NCBI GenBank assembly: GCA_964427855.1
Contig: CAYRVH010000011.1
Span: 4,191 to 68,190, forward strand
Direction: 5' to 3'
Length of the DNA stretch: 64,000 bases
Origin: JAUPKT01 sp964427855
GTDB lineage: Bacteria; Desulfobacterota; Desulfomonilia; Desulfomonilales; Desulfomonilaceae
A program made the translations under genes and the position numbers. Positions 42,773-51,857 of this stretch are shown here, piece after piece. Below the pieces are notes generated by a model. The model made no database searches. It saw nothing but the letters and a program-made list of their open reading frames with translations, and had not been told where the DNA came from. Position 1 is the first letter of the stretch. The number at the start of each line of letters is the position of its first letter.

Positions 42773-44113
42773 TCAGAGGTTTTTCGTGAGCTGATTTGCT
42801 GCGGTGAGCAGCGGGTCCCACACCGGCGAAAAGGGTGGCGCATACGCGAAATCGCACTGGAAAAATTGCTCCACCGTCATGCCTGCATGGAGCGCCACTG
42901 CGAGGGCGTTGATCCTATGAGCGGCTCCTTCTGGGCCCACCATGCTGCCTCCCAAGAGCCTGCCCGTGGACTTGTCGGCAACGAGATTGACGTGAATGGT
43001 TTGGTTGCCTGGGTGAGCGTGCGCTCTGGACCGGCTCTTGATAACCACATCAACAGGCTGAAAACCGGCATCGAGGGCTTCCTGGTGACTCAGGCCTGTG
43101 CGGGCGACCTCCAATCCCATAACCTTGAAGACGGCCGTCCCTGCAACGCCGTCCAATATGGACTCGCCGCCGGTGACGTTGTCTGCGACGGCCCACCCTG
43201 CCCTGTTAGCACGCAGGGCCAATGGTATCCAGACCCTTTTGCCCGTGACGATATGGAAGGCGTCAGCGCAATCCCCCGCAGCGTAGATGTCAGGATCAGA
43301 TGTCTTCATGGTCTTGTCCACTGCAATGGCATTCTTCGGCCCGAGCGGCAGGCCTGCCGACGCCGCTAGTTCGGAGTTGGGGACAATCCCGATGGCGACG
43401 AGGACGAGATCCACCGCGATCTCGCCTTGATCGAGAACAGCTTTCAGTGCGCCATTGCTGGGCTCCACCCTTTGGAGTTTTACGCCAAAATTCATTTCCA
43501 CGGCGTGGTCTGCCAGTTCTTTTTGGACGACGTCTGCCATTTCTTGGGGCAGCCACGGCAGTAGCCTCGGCAGCAAATCAATGGCATGCACGTGAATGCC
43601 TCTGGCTTCCAATGCTTCTGCCATTTCCAGCCCTATGTAACCCATTCCTACGATGAGGGCGTCCTTGACGTTCCTCGAGGCGAGGTACTGCTTGAGGTCT
43701 CTTCCGTCTTGGAGGGATTTCAAGACGTGCACACCGGGAAGATTCAGGCCAGGGAGTTGAGGTCTGATGGGACGGGCGCCAGTCGCTATGAGGAGTTTGT
43801 CGTAGCTCACTTGAAATTCTTTTCCCTCGTTAGTCGTTCCCAGGGCAATTTTTTGGCTTCTGTCTAGGGCGTTGGCCGTGTGACCCAATCGCAGGTCTAT
43901 ACCTTGCTTCGATCGAAAGACCTCAGCCTTGCGCACCACGAGATCGTCCATGATCCTTTCCGGCTGCGCGATGTTATACGGCATGCCGCACGCGGAATAG
44001 GAGACATCCGAAGTGGCTTCCAGTACAGTGACCTCGAGATCGGGTTTGTTTCGCTTTGCTTTTGATGCTGCACTCATACCGGCAGCATCTCCGCCTATGA
44101 CGACGAATCTCAT
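42773..44113 (-). CDS. FAD-dependent pyridine nucleotide-disulfide oxidoreductase, CoA-disulfide reductase / NADH oxidase type
   Basis: 446 aa. FAD-binding VVIGGDAAGMSAASKAKR, single active Cys42 in SYSACGMPY, LLIATGARPIRPQLPG, NAD-binding VGMGYIGLEMAEAL, IYAAGDCADAFH, and C-terminal dimerisation domain. The single redox Cys near the flavin is typical of CoA-disulfide reductases, NADH oxidases/peroxidases and polysulfide reductases; substrate is not decided by sequence. Start ATG 44113 with GGAGGT 6 nt before. ruvA ends 54 bp upstream. Confidence 0.92.
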   Translation of the reverse strand: MRFVVIGGDAAGMSAASKAKRNKPDLEVTVLEATSDVSYSACGMPYNIAQPERIMDDLVVRKAEVFRSKQGIDLRLGHTANALDRSQKIALGTTNEGKEFQVSYDKLLIATGARPIRPQLPGLNLPGVHVLKSLQDGRDLKQYLASRNVKDALIVGMGYIGLEMAEALEARGIHVHAIDLLPRLLPWLPQEMADVVQKELADHAVEMNFGVKLQRVEPSNGALKAVLDQGEIAVDLVLVAIGIVPNSELAASAGLPLGPKNAIAVDKTMKTSDPDIYAAGDCADAFHIVTGKRVWIPLALRANRAGWAVADNVTGGESILDGVAGTAVFKVMGLEVARTGLSHQEALDAGFQPVDVVIKSRSRAHAHPGNQTIHVNLVADKSTGRLLGGSMVGPEGAAHRINALAVALHAGMTVEQFFQCDFAYAPPFSPVWDPLLTAANQLTKNL

Positions 44114-44166
44114 CGCTCTACCTCCAGGGGTTGGGCTTGCACACGACAAGTCGGCTGTTGTTGCCA

Positions 44167-44766
44167 TTAAGGTTTCATCAACTCTTTCAGCGCGAGCCTC
44201 ACGGCTTCTGCTGGCGTGATTTTAGGATCCGCATCCTTGAGCACCTTTTTCGCTACCCTCGCTGCTTCACGATCTCTATATCCGAGGGCCACGAGCGAAG
44301 ATGCGACGTCTTGTTCCAGTGTTTCTTCGGGCCTCTGCTGTGATTCGGCGCCTCCAGACAGTCCGAGTTTGAGCACCTTATCCCGCAGCTCTACCACGAG
44401 TCGATCAGCAGATTTTTTGCCGATGCCAGGGATTTTCGTCAATCGCTCAGTATCGCCGATGATTATCGCGTCGCAAAAGCTTTCCGGTGAAATGCCCGAA
44501 AGGATGGTGAGCGACGTGCGAGGGCCGATGCCGCTGACAGAGATGAGCATTTCGAATATGCGCTTTTCCTCTTGGTTATGGAAGCCATAGAGTTCCAGTG
44601 AATTTTCCCTCACAATCGTAGCGACGTACAAGAAGACATCGCCCTCCGTGGGCAGGTGTTCCAAGGTATTGAGGGAGATTGCCACTTGGTACCCTACGCC
44701 CCCCACGTCAATCACTACGCTGTTCATGTCTCGTTTGAGTATTGTGCCGTGTAGGGACGCAATCAT
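44167..44766 (-). CDS. ruvA: Holliday junction branch migration protein RuvA
   Basis: 199 aa. Tetrameric DNA-binding subunit that loads RuvB on Holliday junctions. N-terminal MIASLHGTIL and VGGVGYQV (OB fold), two helix-hairpin-helix motifs (SVSGIGPRTSLTILSG, KIPGIGKKSADRLVVELRDK) and the C-terminal domain III (ASSLVALGYRDREAARV). Start overlaps the ruvC stop (ATGA). Confidence 0.97.
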   Translation of the reverse strand: MIASLHGTILKRDMNSVVIDVGGVGYQVAISLNTLEHLPTEGDVFLYVATIVRENSLELYGFHNQEEKRIFEMLISVSGIGPRTSLTILSGISPESFCDAIIIGDTERLTKIPGIGKKSADRLVVELRDKVLKLGLSGGAESQQRPEETLEQDVASSLVALGYRDREAARVAKKVLKDADPKITPAEAVRLALKELMKP

Positions 44767-45260
44767 CTCACCGCTGCTCCAGAGAGGCTGATATGAGAAT
44801 GATAAAGGGCGAGGGCCAAGGCGTCCGCCTCGTCATGGAATCGGAGGTCTTGCAGGGCCAAGACTTTCCTGACCATGAATTTCATTTGGTCTTTGGTGGC
44901 AGCCCCATATCCGGTGATGCCCTTTTTGATTTCCATGGGCGTATATTCGTAAATGTCCATGCCGTATCGCGCGCCTAAGAGTAAGATGACGCCGCGGACT
45001 TGGCTCAGTTTGATGAGACTCTGGCTATTCTTGAAATGAAACAGAGATTCGACCACGAGCACGGCAGGGCCTTCTTGACGCACAACTGCCTCGAGTCCTT
45101 CGTACACAATTCTGAGTTTTTCCGCCTGGCTGCAGTCATGGGGAGGGTGAATGACGCCGCTGGCTATGCGAGCTGAGCGCGGCCCTGATTTTTGCACGAT
45201 ACCGTATCCTGTGGCATTGCTCCCAGGATCGACACCCATAATGATTGTGGTTTCGGACAC
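44763..45260 (-). CDS. ruvC: Holliday junction resolvase RuvC
   Basis: 165 aa. Endonuclease cutting Holliday junctions. Catalytic Asp in IIMGVDPGSNATGYGI, Glu in VLVVESLFHFKNSQS, and the C-terminal HDEADALALALYH acidic pair. GTG start. Coupled to ruvA by a 4-bp overlap and preceded by yebC (52-bp gap), the common yebC-ruvC-ruvA order. Confidence 0.97.
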   Translation of the reverse strand: MSETTIIMGVDPGSNATGYGIVQKSGPRSARIASGVIHPPHDCSQAEKLRIVYEGLEAVVRQEGPAVLVVESLFHFKNSQSLIKLSQVRGVILLLGARYGMDIYEYTPMEIKKGITGYGAATKDQMKFMVRKVLALQDLRFHDEADALALALYHSHISLSGAAVR

Positions 45261-45312
45261 GTTGCTTGTTGATTCCTCACGCAGGGATTCGCGGTTGCTG
45301 GAGATTGCAGGA

Positions 45313-46062
45313 CTACGCCGATATTTTCATCATCTCTTCATCAGCGATGTCGAAGTTGGCAAAGACTCGTTGGACGTCATCGTGGTCGTCAAGGGCGTCC
45401 ATCATTTTGAGCATTTGCTCCGCCTTTTTGCCGTCGAGTTTCACCGTATTTTGAGGCGCCATGGTGACCTCGGCCATGTCCGTTTTCCAACCCCGATCCT
45501 CGACGGCTTTTTTCACTGCTTCGAAATCTGCTGGGTCTGCCGTTATTTCGTATGCGTCATCCTCATGCTTGACGTCCTGGGCCCCCGCTTCGAGGGCGAG
45601 TTCCATGACTTCATCTTCCTGGAGTCCGGCGCTGGGAACGACAACCAGACCTTTTTTCTGAAATATCCAGGCAACGCATCCTGATTCTCCGAGGTTTCCG
45701 CCGTATTTTTCAAATATGTGACGTATCTCGGCCACCGTCCTGTTCTTGTTATCAGTCAACGCATCCACCAGGACAGCGACCCCGCCTGGACCATACCCCT
45801 CGTAGGTGACTTCCTCGTACGCCGCGCCCGCGATCTCGCCTGTGCCCCTCTTGATCGCGCGATCTATATTGTCCTTGGGCATGTTCGCTGCCCTGGCGGC
45901 GTTGATTGCGGTACGCAAACGAGGATTGCCATCCGGATCGCCGCCACCTACCCGCGCGGCGATGGTGATTTCTTTGATGAGCTTGGAAAAAATCTTCCCC
46001 CTCTTTGCATCCATTGCCCCTTTTTTGTGCTTAATGGTGCTCCATTTATTGTGGCCTGACAT
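45313..46062 (-). CDS. yebC: YebC/PmpR family regulatory protein
   Basis: 249 aa. N-terminal MSGHNKWSTIKHKKGAMDAK RGKIF, RAANMPKDNIDRAIKRGTGE, YEGYGPGGVAVLVDALTDN and GCVAWIFQKKG are diagnostic. Family members act as DNA-binding regulators and, as recent work shows for some, relieve ribosome stalling. GGGAGGG 8 nt before the ATG; a longer upstream reading frame is spurious. Confidence 0.97.
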   Translation of the reverse strand: MSGHNKWSTIKHKKGAMDAKRGKIFSKLIKEITIAARVGGGDPDGNPRLRTAINAARAANMPKDNIDRAIKRGTGEIAGAAYEEVTYEGYGPGGVAVLVDALTDNKNRTVAEIRHIFEKYGGNLGESGCVAWIFQKKGLVVVPSAGLQEDEVMELALEAGAQDVKHEDDAYEITADPADFEAVKKAVEDRGWKTDMAEVTMAPQNTVKLDGKKAEQMLKMMDALDDHDDVQRVFANFDIADEEMMKISA

Positions 46063-46340
46063 AGCTCGGTCCCTCCCGATGCTTTCGGCGACTCCATCCC
46101 GTCGGCCGGAAACGTGCTTTTTTGGAGATTTGACTACCATGGATAAAGAGAACTTTCAACAAACATGTGTGACTTGTGGTAAAGTGCCGGCTCGGGGTCG
46201 CTCTGGCGAGGACGTTTTGAGCTCCATCGCGCTGTTCGGCGGGGGATGGCGTAGCAGCTATACCAGGGCGGCAAAACAAGTTGGGAAAGAGCCGGCTCAT
46301 GGGAAACTCCACCGAAGGACGAAAGGCGAAGGTTGACCGC

Positions 46341-47348
46341 ATGGTCACGGCAAAAAAAATGATTGACGATGCAGATACAGAAGGCAGCTTGCGGCCGAGA
46401 CGGATCTGCGAGTACGTAGGTCAGGAAAAAATCAAGGAAAATCTCTCGGTGTTCATCGAGGCCGCCAAACGACGGGAAGAGGCGCTCGATCACATTCTCT
46501 TCCACGGGCCGCCAGGGTTGGGAAAGACAACTCTCGCGCACATCATAGCGAGAGAGATGGGGGTGCAAATCCGAACCACCTCAGGCCCCGTCATCGAAAA
46601 ACCTGGCGACCTTGCCGCTATTCTGACGAATCTCGAGAGTCGCGACGTCCTGTTTATTGATGAGATACACCGCTTGTCACCGGTGGTGGAAGAAATTCTT
46701 TATCCTGCCATGGAGGACTACAAACTCGACATCATTATCGGTCAAGGGCCGAGTGCTCGTACCATCAAGCTTGATCTCGCCCCCTTCACGTTGGTGGGCG
46801 CGACAACCCGCAGCGGGCTGCTCACCAATCCCTTAAGGGATCGTTTCGGCATTGTATGCCACCTGGATTTCTATTCAGTTGATGAGCTCAAAAGCATTGT
46901 CAAGCGCTCTGCAGCCATTATGAACATCAAGATCGATGAAGCAGGATCGGAAGAGATTGCGTCTCGTTCACGGGCTACTCCTCGAGTGGCAAATCGCCTT
47001 ACCAGAAGGGTGCGTGATTTTGCCCAAGTTCGCGGCAACGGGATGATAGATCGAGAGATTGCCCGGCAGGCCCTTGAAATGCTGGAAGTGGATGAATTCG
47101 GACTGGACAAGATGGACCGGAGGTTTCTCGAAACTATTATTTATAAATTCGACGGCGGGCCGGTTGGGATAGACACTCTCTCCTCCGCAGTAGGCGAAGA
47201 GCGGGACACTTTGGAGGACGTCTATGAGCCCTACTTGGTCAAGGAGGGTTTTGTGGATCGGACGCCCAGAGGCCGCATTGCGACGCGCAAGGCCTACGCT
47301 CACTTCAAGGGCGCTGGCACCCAAGGCTCACTATGGGAAACGTCATAA
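46341..47348 (+). CDS. ruvB: Holliday junction branch migration helicase RuvB
   Basis: 335 aa from ATG 46341 (GAAGG 8 nt before); ATG 46299 and TTG 46281 are alternatives. AAA+ motor: HGPPGLGKTTLAHIIAREMG (Walker A), VLFIDEIHRL (Walker B), LVGATTRSGLLTNPLRDRFG (sensor and Arg finger), C-terminal winged helix (DRTPRGRIATRKAYAHF). Separated from ruvAC and transcribed divergently from yebC-ruvC-ruvA, with mutL overlapping its end. Confidence 0.96.
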   Translation: MVTAKKMIDDADTEGSLRPRRICEYVGQEKIKENLSVFIEAAKRREEALDHILFHGPPGLGKTTLAHIIAREMGVQIRTTSGPVIEKPGDLAAILTNLESRDVLFIDEIHRLSPVVEEILYPAMEDYKLDIIIGQGPSARTIKLDLAPFTLVGATTRSGLLTNPLRDRFGIVCHLDFYSVDELKSIVKRSAAIMNIKIDEAGSEEIASRSRATPRVANRLTRRVRDFAQVRGNGMIDREIARQALEMLEVDEFGLDKMDRRFLETIIYKFDGGPVGIDTLSSAVGEERDTLEDVYEPYLVKEGFVDRTPRGRIATRKAYAHFKGAGTQGSLWETS

Positions 47349-49096
47349 GGGTACTTGACGAGCAGGTCATTAATCGAATCGCCGCCGGCGAAGTGGTGGA
47401 ACGGCCTGTGTCCGTGGTCAAGGAACTGGTGGAAAACGCCATTGATGCGGGCGCCACCGCCATAAGAATTGCGGTGGAAGACGGCGGCAAGAAAGCCATC
47501 TCGGTGCAAGACAACGGCATAGGGATGAGCCATGACGATGCCTTTCTCGCCTTGGAACGACACGCGACCTCTAAATTGAAGACGGAAAAAGACCTGATCG
47601 GCATTGCCACCATGGGATTCCGCGGGGAAGCCCTCGCCAGCATTGCCTCTGTTTCTCGATTAAGACTCATGACCAAAGACGAAGCTGAGGACCTGGGTAC
47701 GGTACTTATTGTCGAGGGCGGGGCGCTTCGCCAGTCGGATCGAATGGCTATGAATAGGGGAACCTCTATCGAGGTGCGCAACCTCTTTTTCAACACGCCG
47801 GTGCGGAGACGATTCCTCAAGAATCCTGCATTGGAAGGCGGTTATATCCATGAGCTTGTGACAAGGCTGGTGCTTGCCTTCCCCCGCATCGCCTTTTTGT
47901 ATTCGGAAAACGGCAGGGTCAAGATCGACGCAGCGCCTTCGGATTCGGTTTTGCAACGCATGCACACCATGTTTTCCAGGGATTTGAGAGAGAGCTTTGT
48001 CTCGGTGGACCACCGCATCGACGAAAGTCGAGTGAGCGGTTACATCGCGCGGCCGCCGTTCAGCCGTTCCAATATGCGATCTCTCCTTACGTTTGTAAAC
48101 CGTCGTTCGGTCAAAGACAGGCTTGTCAATGGCGCCGTGACAAAAGCTTTTTCAACCCTCCTCGATAAGGGGAGATTCCCTATTGCCGTGTTGTTTCTCG
48201 ATATTCCTCCCCAGGAAGTGGACGTCAACGTCCATCCCCAAAAGGCGGAACTCCGCTTTGTGAAACCAGCGCTTGTGTACGATCTCGTGGTGGAGGGAGT
48301 TCATCGTGCGCTGACAGGAGCGCCTTTCCGGGCTTCGCGCGGAGGGTCGGAACCCTGGATTCCATCGTCCGCAAGGACTTCAATCACGCGCCATGTCGTG
48401 GGTGAGGCGCAGTACGAGCCGCATCAGCCGCCGGATTTGTTGGAACAGAGACAGACTTTGCCTGATTCCGCCATGCAACAAGTCGGCTCGTCCGAGCACC
48501 CAGATTCATCAGAGGCATTCTCGACGCTTGGCGTTGTGGGAAAGCTCCCGGGTTCGTTTCTCATCCTTCACAGCGCAACAGAATTAATCATCATGGACCA
48601 CCATGCCGCCCATGAGCGCATCTTGTACGAATCGCTCAAACGGTACGCGTCCGAGGATGGCCACCCGGAAATCCAGGAGCTTCTCATTCCGCACGTCCTC
48701 ACCTTCTCCCCCGTGGAAGCTCGTATACTCTCGTCGCATCTGGATTTACTGCGGAACGCCGGCTTTTTGATGGAGGAATTCGGGGAAAGCGATTTTCTGC
48801 TACGAGGGGTTCCGACCTGGTTCAAGGCCACAGACGCCGCTGAGTTGGGGCAAGAATTGATTCAAACGATGATGGATACGGGACTCCGGGGAGACCCTGA
48901 ACGATTCAGAGACGAATTGCTCAAGCGTATCGCATGCCACGCATCGGTAAAGGAGACGGATGCATTGGAACCGCTTGAAATCAGGTCGCTCTTATCGCAA
49001 CTGGATTCACTGAAATCTCCGCCGGTATGTCCCCACGGCCGGCCTTTCTGCGTTCGCATTCCCTTGCAGGAGATCAGGAAGAAGATGGGGAGGTAG
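47333..49096 (+). CDS. mutL: DNA mismatch repair protein MutL
   Basis: 587 aa. GHKL ATPase: INRIAAGEVVERPVSVVKEL, VENAIDAGA, DNGIGM, RHATSKL, GFRGEALASIASVS. C-terminal dimerisation domain around MDHHAAHERILYE, and a Cys/His-bearing end with RIACHASVK and PPVCPHGRP, the family's zinc-site region, consistent with an endonuclease-type MutL. Starts 16 bp inside ruvB. Confidence 0.96.
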   Translation: MGNVIRVLDEQVINRIAAGEVVERPVSVVKELVENAIDAGATAIRIAVEDGGKKAISVQDNGIGMSHDDAFLALERHATSKLKTEKDLIGIATMGFRGEALASIASVSRLRLMTKDEAEDLGTVLIVEGGALRQSDRMAMNRGTSIEVRNLFFNTPVRRRFLKNPALEGGYIHELVTRLVLAFPRIAFLYSENGRVKIDAAPSDSVLQRMHTMFSRDLRESFVSVDHRIDESRVSGYIARPPFSRSNMRSLLTFVNRRSVKDRLVNGAVTKAFSTLLDKGRFPIAVLFLDIPPQEVDVNVHPQKAELRFVKPALVYDLVVEGVHRALTGAPFRASRGGSEPWIPSSARTSITRHVVGEAQYEPHQPPDLLEQRQTLPDSAMQQVGSSEHPDSSEAFSTLGVVGKLPGSFLILHSATELIIMDHHAAHERILYESLKRYASEDGHPEIQELLIPHVLTFSPVEARILSSHLDLLRNAGFLMEEFGESDFLLRGVPTWFKATDAAELGQELIQTMMDTGLRGDPERFRDELLKRIACHASVKETDALEPLEIRSLLSQLDSLKSPPVCPHGRPFCVRIPLQEIRKKMGR

Positions 49097-49775
49097 ACGG
49101 CAGGATGTCGGGTACAAGACCCCGCACAAGACCTATGCCGGTACCCGTACCTAAGCCCCGATTGCTGACCCAAATAACCTCTCGGCAGGGTGTCATTTTC
49201 CGCGCTAAAAAGTTCATTCCGTGCCTGTTAGTGACAAATAGAAACGTCCGGTTTTGTAGCAAATGATTTGTCCACTTCTTCATGTTGAGTTAAGGTCCTA
49301 TGAATGCTGAGAGATTGGTGGCGTCCTAGCTGATCTGGCTTCTTTGTACAACGGAACGAGATTTTTTACAGGCATTCTCACAATTCCTCACAAATTGGGG
49401 GCCTTTCCCGTCATTACGTCATCCTCACGAAAGTGTGGATCCATACGAAGTGCTCTGGATTCGCATTTTCATGGGAAGGACAATCTGACATGCGGCCATT
49501 TCGTGATTTCTTTTCAAAACGATTAAAGCTGCATGAGGTTCCGCACATTTCTGTCGGCATGAGGTCTTCATCATCGAGTGAGCGAGTACTTTCGGAAGTC
49601 GCTATATGAAGGCAGGAGAACGAAAATCATGTGATTTCGAAGGTCGCATACACTCGTGGGTATCACGACGAGGAGCGCCTCATTGCCAAAGAAATTTCGA
49701 GCAAGCGTAAAACGACGACACAACAGCCCCCGAGGTTGAGTGCGAGGCGCCGATCGTTTTGACGGTGCCCTTTGT
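49097..49775. other. Non-coding region with repeat A copy
   Basis: About 680 bp between convergent mutL and rsmI. Contains repeat A copy 7. The short stretch 49180-49260 (around AAGTTCATTCCGTGCC) weakly resembles 37290-37350. No gene seen. Confidence 0.5.
49374..49528 (+). repeat. Repeat A copy 7
   Basis: TTCCTCACAAATTGGGGGCC, GTCATCCTCACGAAAGTGTG, TCTGGATTCGCATTTTCATG, TTTCGTGATTTCTTTTCAAA. Confidence 0.85.
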
Positions 49776-50699
49776 TTATGTCTGTTTCCCGCCGTTCAAT
49801 TCGAGAAACATCCTGTACGCAATTGATTTCTTGATCCCATAACGTCGCAGGGCCTCGCGGGCGAGCCCCTTTCCCGTGAACCCCTCTTCCATCAACTCAC
49901 GTACTGCCAGCCGATAATCAACCTCGTCGGACCGAAGAGGCCCCGGCCCTACGACAAGACAGATTTCCCCCTGCACTGATTCGCGTCGGGCCAGCTCTTC
50001 CGCTATGCGGGCCGCCGCGCCCCGGAGAATCTCCTCGTGCACCTTGGTGAGTTCTCTAGCGAGGACCAGCGGTCTGGCGCCGAGCGTCTCATGCGCTATA
50101 CGCAGAGACGCTGCGATCCGCTTCGGCGATTCAAACATCACCGCAGGCCGAGGGTCTTGACGTATGTCTTCAAAAAAAGCCAGGCGCTCCCTGACTTTCC
50201 TAGGGATAAATCCCCTGAACACGAACGTGGAACAATCGACGCCTGAGGCGGACAATGCAGCCATGACTGAGGAAGGGCCGGGGATCGGAACGACTCTGAT
50301 CCCTGCATGGTGCGCCTCGTTGACAAGCAGCACGCCCGGATCCGATACGGCCGGCGTGCCCGCGTCGCAGATCAGGGCCCAAGATTCCCCTTGAATTATT
50401 CTTTGAATGATTTTGTCCGCTTTCTTGCGTTCGGTAAAGCGATGAACACTCACGCACTTGGTCTTAATCTGGAACTTCTCGAGGAGGATGCGGCTGCGTC
50501 TGGTATCCTCACATGCGATGAAATCAACCCTTTTGAGGACGTCCACCGCACGAAACGTCATGTCGTCGAGGTTGCCGATGGGAGTGGCTACGACGAACAG
50601 TACGCCTGTTACGTTTTCTCCAGTGGATCGCGCAACATCATGTTGGCGGGAATCATCGCCCTGCTCTGCTGGACTATCTTTCACGAGCTGTTTTTTCAA
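49776..50699 (-). CDS. rsmI: 16S rRNA (cytidine1402-2'-O)-methyltransferase RsmI
   Basis: 307 aa, tetrapyrrole-methylase fold. LFVVATPIGNLDDMTFRAVD, ACEDTRRSRILLEKF, LICDAGTPAVSDPGVLLVNE and IPGPSSVMAALSASG are diagnostic. The N-terminal ~30 residues are charged and beyond the family core; no better start is evident. ATG overlaps the stop of the AI-2E transporter gene (ATGA). Confidence 0.96.
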   Translation of the reverse strand: MKKQLVKDSPAEQGDDSRQHDVARSTGENVTGVLFVVATPIGNLDDMTFRAVDVLKRVDFIACEDTRRSRILLEKFQIKTKCVSVHRFTERKKADKIIQRIIQGESWALICDAGTPAVSDPGVLLVNEAHHAGIRVVPIPGPSSVMAALSASGVDCSTFVFRGFIPRKVRERLAFFEDIRQDPRPAVMFESPKRIAASLRIAHETLGARPLVLARELTKVHEEILRGAAARIAEELARRESVQGEICLVVGPGPLRSDEVDYRLAVRELMEEGFTGKGLAREALRRYGIKKSIAYRMFLELNGGKQT

Positions 50700-51811
50700 G
50701 GTTGGTCAGACTTGTGTCCATTGTCTCTGCTATTGGCATCGCTGAAAAGATAGGAGTTTCTGTACATGTTGATCAGAGATCCGAGAAAGACCTTGGCAAT
50801 GGCCGTCACGGGAATGGCTATGAGCAGACCGATGAAGCCGAAGAGACTCGCGCCCACAATCAATGCGAGGATGTACACCACAGGATGCAACCCCACCGCC
50901 TTGCCTACGATTTTTGGCGTCAAAATATACGATTCCGCCAATTGCACGACAGATATCCATGCGACGATGTACACGATGTGGATCAAGTCCCCATACTTCG
51001 CGTAGGCCATGATTGATCCAGAGGCCAGCGCAAAAAGGGTGCCCAAATAAGGAATGATCCAGAGCAAGCCGGAGAGGATCCCCAACACCAAGGCCAAATC
51101 GATGCCAATGACCAAGAACCCGATGCTGTACAGCATGGCCAAAATCAGGGCGATGGTTATTTGTCCTCGGACAAATGCTGATAAAATTCTGTCTATTTCT
51201 TGCAACTTCGTCATGAGAGGCTCCCGTACATACGGGGGAATGAGGTCTGAAATGCCGCCGCGTATTTCCTGAAATTCCACCAAAAGATAGTAGGCGACGA
51301 TCGGTACTAAAACCACGTGCACGATCGTACCAACCACGCTAAAAACGGATTTGAAGAGCGATGATGCAAGGCTTTTCAAAGGCTCGAGGGCGTTGGGCAG
51401 AATTGTGCGTGTCTTCTCTATGACAAACTGGCTCATTTCGTTCCAGTCCTGAGGGACCTGCACGTCAAACCGTTCAGCCGCAGCGAGTAGAAATTGCATG
51501 AAGTCCTTGATATACCGTGGGGCGCGTTGGGCAAATTCAGCCAATTCACGAGCCACGGCCGGTATAAGGCCGAGCAGTAAGAGGCCAAAGAACAGCAGCA
51601 GGGCGAGAATGATGCACATCGACGAAATCGACCGCCGCACGTGAAATGATTCCAGTCTCGTGACCAAGGGATCCAAGATGTAGGCCATCAGAAAGGAGAT
51701 CAGCAGCACGGTGGTGACTGGTTCAAGGGCCTGCATGATCCACAGCAAGAGACAGAAAAAGGCAATCCCTGCCAGCGCTCGCACGAGGGTTTTCTTGGTC
51801 CTTGGGTTCAT
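50696..51811 (-). CDS. AI-2E family (PerM-like) transporter
   Basis: 371 aa with about eight membrane helices: LLWIMQALEPVTTVLLISFL, FVRGQITIALILAMLYSIGF, LSGLLWIIPYLGTL, TPKIVGKAVGLHPVVYILAL. Family includes TqsA (AI-2 export) and Na+/H+ antiporter-like members, so the substrate is not predictable. Start ATG 51811 with AAGGAG 8 nt before. Confidence 0.9.
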   Translation of the reverse strand: MNPRTKKTLVRALAGIAFFCLLLWIMQALEPVTTVLLISFLMAYILDPLVTRLESFHVRRSISSMCIILALLLFFGLLLLGLIPAVARELAEFAQRAPRYIKDFMQFLLAAAERFDVQVPQDWNEMSQFVIEKTRTILPNALEPLKSLASSLFKSVFSVVGTIVHVVLVPIVAYYLLVEFQEIRGGISDLIPPYVREPLMTKLQEIDRILSAFVRGQITIALILAMLYSIGFLVIGIDLALVLGILSGLLWIIPYLGTLFALASGSIMAYAKYGDLIHIVYIVAWISVVQLAESYILTPKIVGKAVGLHPVVYILALIVGASLFGFIGLLIAIPVTAIAKVFLGSLINMYRNSYLFSDANSRDNGHKSDQP

Positions 51812-51857
51812 GTACGGTTCTCCTTGCGCCTGACAAGGGGGGAGGTTTGGTTTTGGT

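Noticed and set aside
42773..44167. N-terminal 18 residues before MRFVVIGG in the FAD oxidoreductase frame
   Set aside because: GGAGGT with 6-nt spacing serves the internal ATG at 44113, and the FAD motif normally begins at the N-terminus.
46139..46336. Possible 65-aa protein with a CVTCGKV motif between yebC and ruvB
   Set aside because: A weak GGAGA precedes it at 10 nt and the C-terminal half overlaps the ruvB leader; nothing else supports it.
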